Position numbers and translations under genes: made by a program. The notes under the pieces were generated by a model. That model saw only the letters and a program-made list of their open reading frames with translations, was not told the DNA's origin and made no database searches. Shown one piece after another: positions 38,610-52,649 of a stretch of 64,000 nucleotides of DNA (the first letter of the stretch is position 1; each line of letters starts with the position of its first letter). The stretch is from Auanema rhodensis (taxonomy: Eukaryota > Nematoda > Chromadorea > Rhabditida > Rhabditidae). The stretch lies in contig OZ059898.1 of the NCBI GenBank assembly GCA_964057225.1, forward strand, positions 1,550,001 to 1,614,000. The letters are read 5' to 3'.

Positions 38610-41066
38610 CGCTAGCTTAAAAATGCACCGAGATATCAACTGATATAAGTTCACACTTATATCCTCGATTTTCACCCTGAAGAATTAATTTTTTTGTTGA
38701 ATAACATTGTCCATCGTCTTTGCCTTGAAAAAAGGAATCTAAAAACATCTACTTTTTGCTAAATTATTTAGAAATTTTTCGAAAAAATTTTTGTCAAAAT
38801 GTTTTTGGAAGCAATGTTGAGTGTACATGGAAACTCAACATACACTAATGCATCATTTTTCAAACGATCATAACTAATTTTTGTATTAAGCGTTTCTCAA
38901 TGTAGTATAGTGCATTCGATGCGGATTTTTAAGCTGCGTCGATCTGTGTTATCAGATTTGCGCTAGCTTAAAAATGCACCGTGAAATCAACTGATATAAG
39001 TTCACACTTATATCCTCGATTTTCACCCTGAAGAATTAATTTTTTCGTTGAATAACATTGTCCATCGTCTTTGCCTTGAAAAAAGGAATCTAAAAACATC
39101 TACTTTTTGCTAAATTATTTTGAAATTTTCTGAAAAAATTTTTGTCAAAATGTTTTTGGAAGCAATGTTGAGTGTACATGGAAACTCAACATACACTAAT
39201 GCATCATTTTTCAAACGATCATAACTAATTTTTGTATTAAGCGTTTCTCAATGTAGTATAGTGCATTCGATGCGGATTTTTAAGCTGCGTCGATCTGTGT
39301 TATCAGATTTGCGCTAGCTTAAAAATGCACCGAGATATCAACTGATATAAGTTCACACTTATATCCTCGATTTTCACCCTGAAGAATTAATTTTTTTGTT
39401 GAATAACATTGTCCATCGTCTTTGCCTTGAAAAAAGGAATCTAAAAACATCTACTTTTTGCTAAATTATTTAGAAATTTTTCGAAAAAATTTTTGTCAAA
39501 ATGTTTTTGGAAGCAATGTTGAGTGTACATGGAAACTCAACATACACTAATGCATCATTTTTCAAACGATCATAACTAATTTTTGTATTAAGCGTTTCTC
39601 AATGTAGTATAGTGCATTCGATGCGGATTTTTAAGCTGCGTCGATCTGTGTTATCAGATTTGCGCTAGCTTAAAAATGCACCGTGAAATCAACTGATATA
39701 AGTTCACACTTATATCCTCGATTTTCACCCTGAAGAATTAATTTTTTCGTTGAATAACATTGTCCATCGTCTTTGCCTTGAAAAAAGGAATCTAAAAACA
39801 TCTACTTTTTGCTAAATTATTTTGAAATTTTCTGAAAAAATTTTTGTCAAAATGTTTTTGGAAGCAATGTTGAGTGTACATGGAAACTCAACATACACTA
39901 ATGCATCATTTTTCAAACGATCATAACTAATTTTTGTATTAAGCGTTTCTCAATGTAGTATAGTGCATTCGATGCGGATTTTTAAGCTGCGTCGATCTGT
40001 GTTATCAGATTTGCGCTAGCTTAAAAATGCACCGTGAAATCAACTGATATAAGTTCACACTTATATCCTCGATTTTCACCCTGAAGAATTAATTTTTTCG
40101 TTGAATAACATTGTCCATCGTCTTTGCCTTGAAAAAAGGAATCTAAAAACATCTACTTTTTGCTAAATTATTTTGAAATTTTCTGAAAAAATTTTTGTCA
40201 AAATGTTTTTGGAAGCAATGTTGAGTGTACATGGAAACTCAACATACACTAATGCATCATTTTTCAAACGATCATAACTAATTTTTGTATTAAGCGTTTC
40301 TCAATGTAGTATAGTGCATTCGATGCGGATTTTTAAGCTGCGTCGATCTGTGTTATCAGATTTGCGCTAGCTTAAAAATGCACCGTGAAATCAACTGATA
40401 TAAGTTCACACTTATATCCTCGATTTTCACCCTGAAGAATTAATTTTTTCGTTGAATAACATTGTCCATCGTCTTTGCCTTGAAAAAAGGAATCTAAAAA
40501 CATCTACTTTTTGCTAAATTATTTTGAAATTTTCTGAAAAAATTTTTGTCAAAATGTTTTTGGAAGCAATGTTGAGTGTACATGGAAACTCAACATACAC
40601 TAATGCATCATTTTTCAAACGATCATAACTAATTTTTGTATTAAGCGTTTCTCAATGTAGTATAGTGCATTCGATGCGGATTTTTAAGCTGCGTCGATCT
40701 GTGTTATCAGATTTGCGCTAGCTTAAAAATGCACCGAGATATCAACTGATATAAGTTCACACATATATCCTCGATTTTCACCCTGAAGAATTAATTTTTT
40801 TGTTGAATAACATTGTCCATCGTCTTTGCCTTGAAAAAAGGAATCTAAAAACATCTACTTTTTGCTAAATTAATTTGAAATTTTTCGAAAAAATTTTTGT
40901 AAAAATGTTTTTGGAAGCAATGTTGAGTGTACATGGAAACTCAACATACACTAATGCATCATTTTTCAAACGATCATAACTAATTTTTGTATTAAGCGTT
41001 TCTCAAAGTAGTATAGTGCATTCGATGCGGATTTTTAAGCTGCGTCGATCTGTGTTATCAGATTTG
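37557..41066. repeat. Further copy of the 20-monomer block's tail (R-P-S-P-R-P-R-R-R-U)
   Basis: Copy 1 reads R, P, S, P, R, P, R, R, P, R from 16147 and then U at 19657. Here the order from 37557 is R, P, S, P, R, P, R, R, R, U, the same series without one P. It overlaps the end of the second 9-monomer unit. The U monomer at 40716 has the full rare set 48A, 158A, 186A, 292A. The three adjacent R monomers at 39663-40715 look identical. Confidence 0.7.
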
Positions 41067-44000
41067 CGCTAGCTTAAAAATGCACCGAGATATCAACTGA
41101 TATAAGTTCACACTTATATCCTCGATTTTCACCCTGAAGATTTAATTTTTTCGTTGAATAACATTGTCCATCGTCTTTGCCTTGAAAAATGGAATCTAAA
41201 AACATCTACTTTTTGCTAAATTATTTTGAAATTTTTCGAAAAAATTTTTGTCAAAATGTTTTTGGAAGCAATGTTGAGTGTACATGGAAACTCAACATAC
41301 ACTAATGCATCATTTTTCAAACGATCATAACTAATTTTTGTATTAAGCGTTTCTCAATGTAGTATAGTGCATTCGATGCGGATTTTTAAGCTGCGTCGAT
41401 CTGTGTTATCAGATTTGCGCTAGCTTAAAAATGCACCGTGAAATCAACTGATATAAGTTCACACTTATATCCTCGATTTTCACCCTGAAGATTTAATTTT
41501 TTCGTTGAATAACATTGTCCATCGTCTTTGCCTTGAAAAATGGAATCTAAAAACATCTACTTTTTGCTAAATTATTTTGAAATTTTCTGAAAAAATTTTT
41601 GTCAAAATGTTTTTGGAAGCAATGTTGAGTGTACATGGAAACTCAACATACACTAATGCATCATTTTTCAAACGATCATAACTAATTTTTGTATTAAGCG
41701 TTTCTCAATGTAGTATAGTGCATTCGATGCGGATTTTTAAGCTGCGTCGATCTGTGTTATCAGATTTGCGCTAGCTTAAAAATGCACCGTGAAATCAACT
41801 GATATAAGTTCACACTTATATCCTCGATTTTCACCCTGAAGATTTAATTTTTTCGTTGAATAACATTGTCCATCGTCTTTGCCTTGAAAAATGGAATCTA
41901 AAAACATCTACTTTTTGCTAAATTATTTTGAAATTTTCTGAAAAAATTTTTGTCAAAATGTTTTTGGAAGCAATGTTGAGTGTACATGGAAACTCAACAT
42001 ACACTAATGCATCATTTTTCAAACGATCATAACTAATTTTTGTATTAAGCGTTTCTCAATGTAGTATAGTGCATTCGATGCGGATTTTTAAGCTGCGTCG
42101 ATCTGTGTTATCAAATTTGCGCTAGCTTAAAAATGCACCGTGAAATCAACTGATATAAGTTCACACTTATATCCTCGATTTTCACCCTGAAGAATTAATT
42201 TTTTCGTTGAATAACATTGTCCATCGTCTTTGCCTTGAAAAATGGAATCTAAAAACATCTACTTTTTGCTAAATTATTTTGAAATTTTTCGAAAAAATTT
42301 TTGTCAAAATGTTTTTGGAAGCAATGTTGAGTGTACATGGAAACTCAACATACACTAATGCATCATTTTTCAAACGATCATAACTAATTTTTGTATTAAG
42401 CGTTTCTCAATGTAGTATAGTGCATTCGATGCGGATTTTTAAGCTGCGTCGATCTGTGTTATCAGATTTGCGCTAGCTTAAAAATGCACCGAGATATCAA
42501 CTGATATAAGTTCACACTTATATCCTCGATTTTCACCCTGAAGAATTAATTTTTTTGTTGAATAACATTGTCCATCGTCTTTGCCTTGAAAAAAGGAATC
42601 TAAAAACATCTACTTTTTGCTAAATTATTCTGAAATTTTTCGAAAAAATTTTTGACAAAATGTTTTTGGAAGCAATGTTGAGTGTACATGGAAACTCAAC
42701 ATACACTAATGCATCATTTTTCAAACGATCATAACTAATTTTTGTATTAAGCGTTTCTCAATGTAGTATAGTGCATTCGATGCGGATTTTTAAGCTGCGT
42801 CGATCTGTGTTATCAGATTTGCGCTAGCTTAAAAATGCACCGTGAAATCAACTGATATAAGTTCACACTTATATCCTCGATTTTCACCCTGAAGAATTAA
42901 TTTTTTCGTTGAATAACATTGTCCATCGTCTTTGCCTTGAAAAAAGGAATCTAAAAACATCTACTTTTTGCTAAATTATTTTGAAATTTTTCGAAAAAAT
43001 TTTTGTCAAAATGTTTTTGGAAGCAATGTTGAGTGTACATGGAAACTCAACATACACTAATGCATCATTTTTCAAACGATCATAACTAATTTTTGTATTA
43101 AGCGTTTCTCAATGTAGTATAGTGCATTCGATGCGGATTTTTAAGCTGCGTCGATCTGTGTTATCAGATTTGCGCTAGCTTAAAAATGCACCGAGATATC
43201 AACAGATATAAGTTCACACTTATATCCTCGATTTTCACCCTGAAGATTTAATTTTTTCGTTGAATAACATTGTCCATCGTCTTTGCCTTGAAAAATGGAA
43301 TCTAAAAACATCTACTTTTTGCTAAATTATTTTGAAATTTTTCGAAAAAATTTTTGTCAAAATGTTTTTGGAAGCAATGTTGAGTGTACATGGAAACTCA
43401 ACATACACTAATGCATCATTTTTCAAACGATCATAACTAATTTTTGTATTAAGCGTTTCTCAATGTAGTATAGTGCATTCGATGCGGATTTTTAAGCTGC
43501 GTCGATCTGTGTTATCAGATTTGCGCTAGCTTAAAAATGCACCGAGATATCAACTGATATAAGTTCACACTTATATCCTCGATTTTCACCCTGAAGATTT
43601 AATTTTTTCGTTGAATAACATTGTCCATCGTCTTTGCCTTGAAAAATGGAATCTAAAAACATCTATTTTTTGCTAAATTATTTTGAAATTTTTCGAAAAA
43701 ATTTTTGTCAAAATGTTTTTGGAAGCAATGTTGAGTGTACATGGAAACTCAACATACACTAATGCATCATTTTTCAAACGATCATAACTAATTTTTGTAT
43801 TAAGCGTTTCTCAATGTAGTATAGTGCATTCGATGCGGATTTTTAAGCTGCGTCGATCTGTGTTATCAGATTTGCGCTAGCTTAAAAATGCACCGAGATA
43901 TCAACTGATATAAGTTCACACTTATATCCTCGATTTTCACCCTGAAGATTTAATTTTTTCGTTGAATAACAATGTCCATCGTCTTTGCCTTGAAAAATGG

Positions 44001-47000
44001 AATCTAAAAACATCTACTTTTTGCTAAATTATTTTGAAATTTTTCGAAAAAATTTTTGTCAAAATGTTTTTGGAAGCAATGTTGAGTGTACATGGAAACT
44101 CAACATACACTAATGCATCATTTTTCAAACGATCATAACTAATTTTTGTATTAAGCGTTTCTCAATGTAGTATAGTGCATTCGATGCGGATTTTTAAGCT
44201 GCGTCGATCTGTGTTATCAGATTTGCGCTAGCTTAAAAATGCACCGAGATATCAACTGATATAAGTTCACACTTATATCCTCGATTTTCACCCTGAAGAT
44301 TTAATTTTTTCGTTGAATAACAATGTCCATCGTCTTTGCCTTGAAAAATGGAATCTAAAAACATCTACTTTTTGCTAAATTATTTTGAAATTTTTCGAAA
44401 AAATTTTTGTCAAAATGTTTTTGGAAGCAATGTTGAGTGTACATGGAAACTCAACATACACTAATGCATCATTTTTCAAACGATCATAACTAATTTTTGT
44501 ATTAAGCGTTTCTCAATGTAGTATAGTGCATTCGATGCGGATTTTCAAGCTGCGTCGATCTGTGTTATCAGATTTGCGCTAGCTTAAAAATGCACCGAGA
44601 TATCAACTGATATAAGTTCACACTTATATCCTCGATTTTCACCCTGAAGAATTAATTTTTTTGTTGAATAACATTGTCCATCGTCTTTGCCTTGAAAAAA
44701 GAAATCTAAAAACATCTACTTTTTGCTAAATTATTTTGAAATTTTTCGAAAAAATTTTTGTCAAAATGTTTTTGGAAGCAATGTTGAGTGTACATGGAAA
44801 CTCAACATACACTAATGCATCATTTTTCAAACGATCATAACTAATTTTTGTATTAAGCGTTTCTCAATGTAGTATAGTGCATTCGATGCGGATTTTCAAG
44901 CTGCGTCGATCTGTGTTATCAGATTTGCGCTAGCTTAAAAATGCACCGAGATATCAACTGATATAAGTTCACACTTATATCCTCGATTTTCACCCTGAAG
45001 AATTAATTTTTTTGTTGAATAACATTGTCCATCGTCTTTGCCTTGAAAAAAGAAATCTAAAAACATCTACTTTTTGCTAAATTATTTTGAAATTTTTCGA
45101 AAAAATTTTTGTCAAAATGTTTTTGGAAGCAATGTTGAGTGTACATGGAAACTCAACATACACTAATGCATCATTTTTCAAACGATCATAACTAATTTTT
45201 GTATTAAGCGTTTTTCAATGTAGTATAGTGCATTCGATGCGGATTTTCAAGCTGCGTCGATCTGTGTTATCAGATTTGCGCTAGCTTAAAAATGCACCGA
45301 GATATCAACTGATATAAGTTCACACTTATATCCTCGATTTTCACCCTGAAGAATTAATTTTTTTGTTGAATAACATTGTCCATCGTCTTTGCCTTAAAAA
45401 AAGAAATCTAAAAACATCTACTTTTTGCTAAATTATTTTGAAATTTTTCGAAAAAATTTTTGTCAAAATGTTTTTGGAAGCAATGTTGAGTGTACATGGA
45501 AACTCAACATACACTAATGCATCATTTTTCAAACGATCATAACTAATTTTTGTATTAAGCGTTTCTCAATGTAGTATAGTGCATTCGATGCGGATTTTTA
45601 AGCTGCGTCGATCTGTGTTATCAGATTTGCGCTAGCTTAAAAATGCACCGAGATATCAACTGATATAAGTTCACACTTATATCCTCGATTTTCACCCTGA
45701 AGATTTAATTTTTTCGTTGAATAACATTGTCCATCGTCTTTGCCTTGAAAAATGGAATCTAAAAACATCTACTTTTTGCTAAATTATTTTGAAATTTTTC
45801 GAAAAAATTTTTGTCAAAATGTTTTTGGAAGCAATGTTGAGTGTACATGGAAACTCAACATACACTAATGCATCATTTTTCAAACGATCATAACTAATTT
45901 TTGTATTAAGCGTTTCTCAATGTAGTATAGTGCATTCGATGCGGATTTTTAAGCTGCGTCGATCTGTGTTATCAGATTTGCGCTAGCTTAAAAATGCACC
46001 GAGATATCAACTGATATAAGTTCACACTTATATCCTCGATTTTGACCCTGAAGAATTAATTTTTTCGTTGAATAACATTGTCCATCGTCTTCGCCTTGAA
46101 AAAAGGAATCTAAAAACATCTACTTTTTGCTAAATTATTTTGAAATTTTTCGAAAAAATTTTTGTCAAATTGTTTTTGGAAGCAATGTTGAGTGTACATG
46201 GAAACTCAACATACACTAATGCATCATTTTTCAAACGATCATAACTAATTTTTGTATTAAGCGTTTCTCAATGTAGTATAGTGCATTCGATGCGGATTTT
46301 TAAGCTGCGTCGATCTGTGTTATCAGATTTGCGCTAGCTTAAAAATGCACCGTGAAATCAACTGATATAAGTTCACACTTATATCCTCGATTTTCACCCT
46401 GAAGAATTAATTTTTTCGTTGAATAACATTGTCCATCGTCTTTGCCTTGAAAAAAGGAATCTAAAAACATCTACTTTCTGCTAAATTATTTTGAAATTTT
46501 TCGAAAAAATTTTTGTCAAAATGTTTTTGGAAGCAATGTTGAGTGTACATGGAAACTCAACATACACTAATGCATCATTTTTCAAACGATCATAACTAAT
46601 TTTTGTATTAAGCGTTTCTCAATGTATTATAGTGCATTCGATGCGGATTTTTAAGCTGCGTCGATCTGTGTTATCAGATTTGCGCTAGCTTAAAAATGCA
46701 CCGTGAAATCAACTGATATAAGTTCACACTTATATCCTCGATTTTCACCCTGAAGAATTAATTTTTTCGTTGAATAACATTGTCCATCGTCTTTGCCTTG
46801 AAAAAAGAAATCTAAAAACATCTACTTTTTGCTAAATTATTCTGAAATTTTTCGAAAAAATTTTTGTCAAAATGTTTTTGGAAGCAATGTTGAGTGTACA
46901 TGGAAACTCAACATACACTAATGCATCATTTTTCAAACGATCATAACTAATTTTTGTATTAAGCGTTTCTCAATGTAGTATAGTGCATTCGATGCGGATT

Positions 47001-47384
47001 TTTAAGCTGCGTCGATCTGTGTTATCAGATTTGCGCTAGCTTAAAAATGCACCGAGATATCAACTGATATATGTTCACGCTTATATCCTCGATTTTCACC
47101 CTGAAGATTCAATTTTTTCGTTGAATAACATTGTCCATCGTCTTTGCCTTGAAAAATGGAATCTAAAAACATCTACTTTTTGCTAAATTATTTTGAAATT
47201 TTTCGAAAAAATTTTTGTCAAAATGTTTTTGGAAGCAATGTTGAGTGTACATGGAAACTCAACATACACTAATGCATCATTTTTCAAACGATCATAACTA
47301 ATTTTTGTATTAAGCGTTTCTCAATGTAGTATAGTGCATTCGATGCGGATTATTAAGCTGCGTCGATCTGTGTTATCAGATTTG
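41067..47384. repeat. Heterogeneous segment, 18 monomers rich in private variants
   Basis: P is absent from here on. Monomers at 41418 and 41769 combine S alleles with CT at 170-171. The monomer at 42120 has 22T/25A, 75A and 124T. The monomer at 42471 has C at 160 and A at 185. Monomers at 43875 and 44226 share A at 98. Those at 44226, 44577 and 44928 share C at 321, and those at 44577, 44928 and 45279 share A at 126. The monomer at 47034 has several changes, including in dyad 1. These short-range sharings suggest local one- to three-monomer duplications. Confidence 0.7.
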
Positions 47385-50300
47385 CGCTAGCTTAAAAATG
47401 CACCGAGATATCAACTGATATAAGTTCACACTTATATCCTCGATTTTGACCCTGAAGAATTAATTTTTTCGTTGAATAACATTGTCCATCGTCTTCGCCT
47501 TGAAAAAAGGAATCTAAAAACATCTACTTTTTGCTAAATTATTTTGAAATTTTTCGAAAAAATTTTTGTCAAAATGTTTTTGGAAGCAATGTTGAGTGTA
47601 CATGGAAACTCAACATACACTAATGCATCATTTTTCAAACGATCATAACTAATTTTTGTATTAAGCGTTTCTCAATGTAGTATAGTGCATTCGATGCGGA
47701 TTTTTAAGCTGCGTCGATCTGTGTTATCAGATTTGCGCTAGCTTAAAAATGCACCGAGATATCAACTGATATAAGTTCACACTTATATCCTCGATTTTCA
47801 CCCTGAAGATTTAATTTTTTCGTTGAATAACATTGTCCATCGTCTTTGCCTTGAAAAATGGAATCTAAAAACATCTACTTTTTGCTAAATTATTTTGAAA
47901 TTTTTCGAAAAAATTTTTGTCAAAATGTTTTTGGAAGCAATGTTGAGTGTACATGGAAACTCAACATACACTAATGCATCATTTTTCAAACGATCATAAC
48001 TAATTTTTGTATTAAGCGTTTCTCAATGTAGTATAGTGCATTCGATGCGGATTTTTAAGCTGCGTCGATCTGTGTTATCAGATTTGCGCTAGCTTAAAAA
48101 TGCACCGAGATATCAACTGATATAAGTTCACACTTATATCCTCGATTTTCACCCTGAAGATTTAATTTTTTCGTTGAATAACATTGTCCATCGTCTTTGC
48201 CTTGAAAAATGGAATCTAAAAACATCTACTTTTTGCTAAATTATTTTGAAATTTTTCGAAAAAATTTTTGTCAAAATGTTTTTGGAAGCAATGTTGAGTG
48301 TACATGGAAACTCAACATACACTAATGCATCATTTTTCAAACGATCATAACTAATTTTTGTATTAAGCGTTTCTCAATGTAGTATAGTGCATTCGATGCG
48401 GATTTTTAAGCTGCGTCGATCTGTGTTATCAGATTTGCGCTAGCTTAAAAATGCACCGAGATATCAACTGATATAAGTTCACACTTATATCCTCGATTTT
48501 GACCCTGAAGAATTAATTTTTTCGTTGAATAACATTGTCCATCGTCTTCGCCTTGAAAAAAGGAATCTAAAAACATCTACTTTTTGCTAAATTATTTTGA
48601 AATTTTTCGAAAAAATTTTTGTCAAAATGTTTTTGGAAGCAATGTTGAGTGTACATGGAAACTCAACATACACTAATGCATCATTTTTCAAACGATCATA
48701 ACTAATTTTTGTATTAAGCGTTTCTCAATGTAGTATAGTGCATTCGATGCGGATTTTTAAGCTGCGTCGATCTGTGTTATCAGATTTGCGCTAGCTTAAA
48801 AATGCACCGAGATATCAACTGATATAAGTTCACACTTATATCCTCGATTTTCACCCTGAAGATTTAATTTTTTCGTTGAATAACATTGTCCATCGTCTTT
48901 GCCTTGAAAAATGGAATCTAAAAACATCTACTTTTTGCTAAATTATTTTGAAATTTTTCGAAAAAATTTTTGTCAAAATGTTTTTGGAAGCAATGTTGAG
49001 TGTACATGGAAACTCAACATACACTAATGCATCATTTTTCAAACGATCATAACTAATTTTTGTATTAAGCGTTTCTCAATGTAGTATAGTGCATTCGATG
49101 CGGATTTTTAAGCTGCGTCGATCTGTGTTATCAGATTTGCGCTAGCTTAAAAATGCACCGAGATATCAACTGATATAAGTTCACACTTATATCCTCGATT
49201 TTGACCCTGAAGAATTAATTTTTTCGTTGAATAACATTGTCCATCGTCTTCGCCTTGAAAAAAGGAATCTAAAAACATCTACTTTTTGCTAAATTATTCT
49301 GAAATTTTTCGAAAAAATTTTTGTCAAAATGTTTTTGGAAGCAATGTTGAGTGTACATGGAAACTCAACATACACTAATGCATCATTTTTCAAACGATCA
49401 TAACTAATTTTTGTATTAAGCGTTTCTCAATGTAGTATAGTGCATTCGATGCGGATTTTTAAGCTGCGTCGATCTGTGTTATCAGATTTGCGCTAGCTTA
49501 AAAATGCACCGTGAAATCAACTGATATAAGTTCACACTTATATCCTCGATTTTCACCCTGAAGATTTAATTTTTTCGTTGAATAACATTGTCCATCGTCT
49601 TTGCCTTGAAAAATGGAATCTAAAAACATCTACTTTTTGCTAAATTATTTTGAAATTTTTCGAAAAAATTTTTGTCAAAATGTTTTTGGAAGCAATGTTG
49701 AGTGTACATGGAAACTCAACATACACTAATGCATCATTTTTCAAACGATCATAACTAATTTTTGTATTAAGCGTTTCTCAATGTAGTATAGTGCATTCGA
49801 TGCGGATTTTTAAGCTGCGTCGATCTGTGTTATCAGATTTGCGCTAGCTTAAAAATGCACCGAGATATCAACTGATATAAGTTCACACTTATATCCTCGA
49901 TTTTCACCCTGAAGATTTAATTTTTTCGTTGAATAACATTGTCCATCGTCTTTGCCTTGAAAAAAGGAATCTAAAAACATCTACTTTTTGCTAAATTATT
50001 TTGAAATTTTTCGAAAAAATTTTTGTCAAAATGTTTTTGGAAGCAATGTTGAGTGTACATGGAAACTCAACATACACTAATGCATCATTTTTCAAACGAT
50101 CATAACTAATTTTTGTATTAAGCGTTTCTCAATGTAGTATAGTGCATTCGATGCGGATTTTCAAGCTGCGTCGATCTGTGTTATCAGATTTGCGCTAGCT
50201 TAAAAATGCACCGAGATATCAACTGATATAAGTTCACACTTATATCCTCGATTTTCACCCTGAAGATTTAATTTTTTCGTTGAATAACATTGTCCATCGT

Positions 50301-52649
50301 CTTTGCCTTGAAAAATGGAATCTAAAAACATCTACTTTTTGCTAAATTATTTTGAAATTTTTCGAAAAAATTTTTGTCAAAATGTTTTTGGAAGCAATGT
50401 TGAGTGTACATGGAAACTCAACATACACTAATGCATCATTTTTCAAACGATCATAACTAATTTTTGTATTAAGCGTTTCTCAATGTAGTATAGTGCATTC
50501 GATGCGGATTTTTAAGCTGCGTCGATCTGTGTTATCAGATTTGCGCTAGCTTAAAAATGCACCGAGATATCAACTGATATAAGTTCACACTTATATCCTC
50601 GATTTTGACCCTGAAGAATTAATTTTTTCGTTGAATAACATTGTCCATCGTCTTCGCCTTGAAAAAAGGAATCTAAAAACATCTACTTTTTGCTAAATTA
50701 TTTTGAAATTTTTCGAAAAAATTTTTGTCAAAATGTTTTTGGAAGCAATGTTGAGTGTACATGGAAACTCAACATACACTAATGCATCATTTTTCAAACG
50801 ATCATAACTAATTTTTGTATTAAGCGTTTCTCAATGTAGTATAGTGCATTCGATGCGGATTTTTAAGCTGCGTCGATCTGTGTTATCAGATTTGCGCTAG
50901 CTTAAAAATGCACCGAGATATCAACTGATATAAGTTCACACTTATATCCTCGATTTTCACCCTGAAGATTTAATTTTTTCGTTGAATAACAATGTCCATC
51001 GTCTTTGCCTTGAAAAATGGAATCTAAAAACATCTACTTTTTGCTAAATTATTTTGAAATTTTTCGAAAAAATTTTTGTCAAAATGTTTTTGGAAGCAAT
51101 GTTGAGTGTACATGGAAACTCAACATACACTAATGCATCATTTTTCAAACGATCATAACTAATTTTTGTATTAAGCGTTTCTCAATGTAGTATAGTGCAT
51201 TCGATGCGGATTTTCAAGCTGCGTCGATCTGTGTTATCAGATTTGCGCTAGCTTAAAAATGCACCGAGATATCAACTGATATAAGTTCACACTTATATCC
51301 TCGATTTTCACCCTGAAGATTTAATTTTTTCGTTGAATAACATTGTCCATCGTCTTTGCCTTGAAAAATGGAATCTAAAAACATCTACTTTTTGCTAAAT
51401 TATTTTGAAATTTTTCGAAAAAATTTTTGTCAAAATGTTTTTGGAAGCAATGTTGAGTGTACATGGAAACTCAACATACACTAATGCATCATTTTTCAAA
51501 CGATCATAACTAATTTTTGTATTAAGCGTTTCTCAATGTAGTATAGTGCATTCGATGCGGATTTTTAAGCTGCGTCGATCTGTGTTATCAGATTTGCGCT
51601 AGCTTAAAAATGCACCGAGATATCAACTGATATAAGTTCACACTTATATCCTCGATTTTGACCCTGAAGAATTAATTTTTTCGTTGAATAACATTGTCCA
51701 TCGTCTTCGCCTTGAAAAAAGGAATCTAAAAACATCTACTTTTTGCTAAATTATTTTGAAATTTTTCGAAAAAATTTTTGTCAAAATGTTTTTGGAAGCA
51801 ATGTTGAGTGTACATGGAAACTCAACATACACTAATGCATCATTTTTCAAACGATCATAACTAATTTTTGTATTAAGCGTTTCTCAATGTAGTATAGTGC
51901 ATTCGATGCGGATTTTTAAGCTGCGTCGATCTGTGTTATCAGATTTGCGCTAGCTTAAAAATGCACCGAGATATCAACTGATATAAGTTCACACTTATAT
52001 CCTCGATTTTCACCCTGAAGATTTAATTTTTTCGTTGAATAACAATGTCCATCGTCTTTGCCTTGAAAAATGGAATCTAAAAACATCTACTTTTTGCTAA
52101 ATTATTTTGAAATTTTTCGAAAAAATTTTTGTCAAAATGTTTTTGGAAGCAATGTTGAGTGTACATGGAAACTCAACATACACTAATGCATCATTTTTCA
52201 AACGATCATAACTAATTTTTGTATTAAGCGTTTCTCAATGTAGTATAGTGCATTCGATGCGGATTTTTAAGCTGCGTCGATCTGTGTTATCAGATTTGCG
52301 CTAGCTTAAAAATGCACCGAGATATCAACTGATATAAGTTCACACTTATATCCTCGATTTTCACCCTGAAGATTTAATTTTTTCGTTGAATAACATTGTC
52401 CATCGTCTTTGCCTTGAAAAATGGAATCTAAAAACATCTACTTTTTGCTAAATTATTTTGAAATTTTTCGAAAAAATTTTTGTCAAAATGTTTTTGGAAG
52501 CAATGTTGAGTGTACATGGAAACTCAACATACACTAATGCATCATTTTTCAAACGATCATAACTAATTTTTGTATTAAGCGTTTCTCAATGTAGTATAGT
52601 GCATTCGATGCGGATTTTTAAGCTGCGTCGATCTGTGTTATCAGATTTG
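47385..52649. repeat. Y/B segment with 3-monomer HOR
   Basis: Subtype Y (G at 64, C at 112) recurs at 47385, 48438, 49140, 50544 and 51597, separated mostly by B monomers. The clearest repeat is Y, B with A at 98, B in two copies: 50544-51596 and 51597-52649 (1053 bp each). 47385-48437 is Y, B, B without the 98A change. The middle monomer of the first clear copy also has C at 321. An earlier Y relative sits at 45981. The monomer at 49842 has 75T with 124A and looks recombinant. Confidence 0.75.
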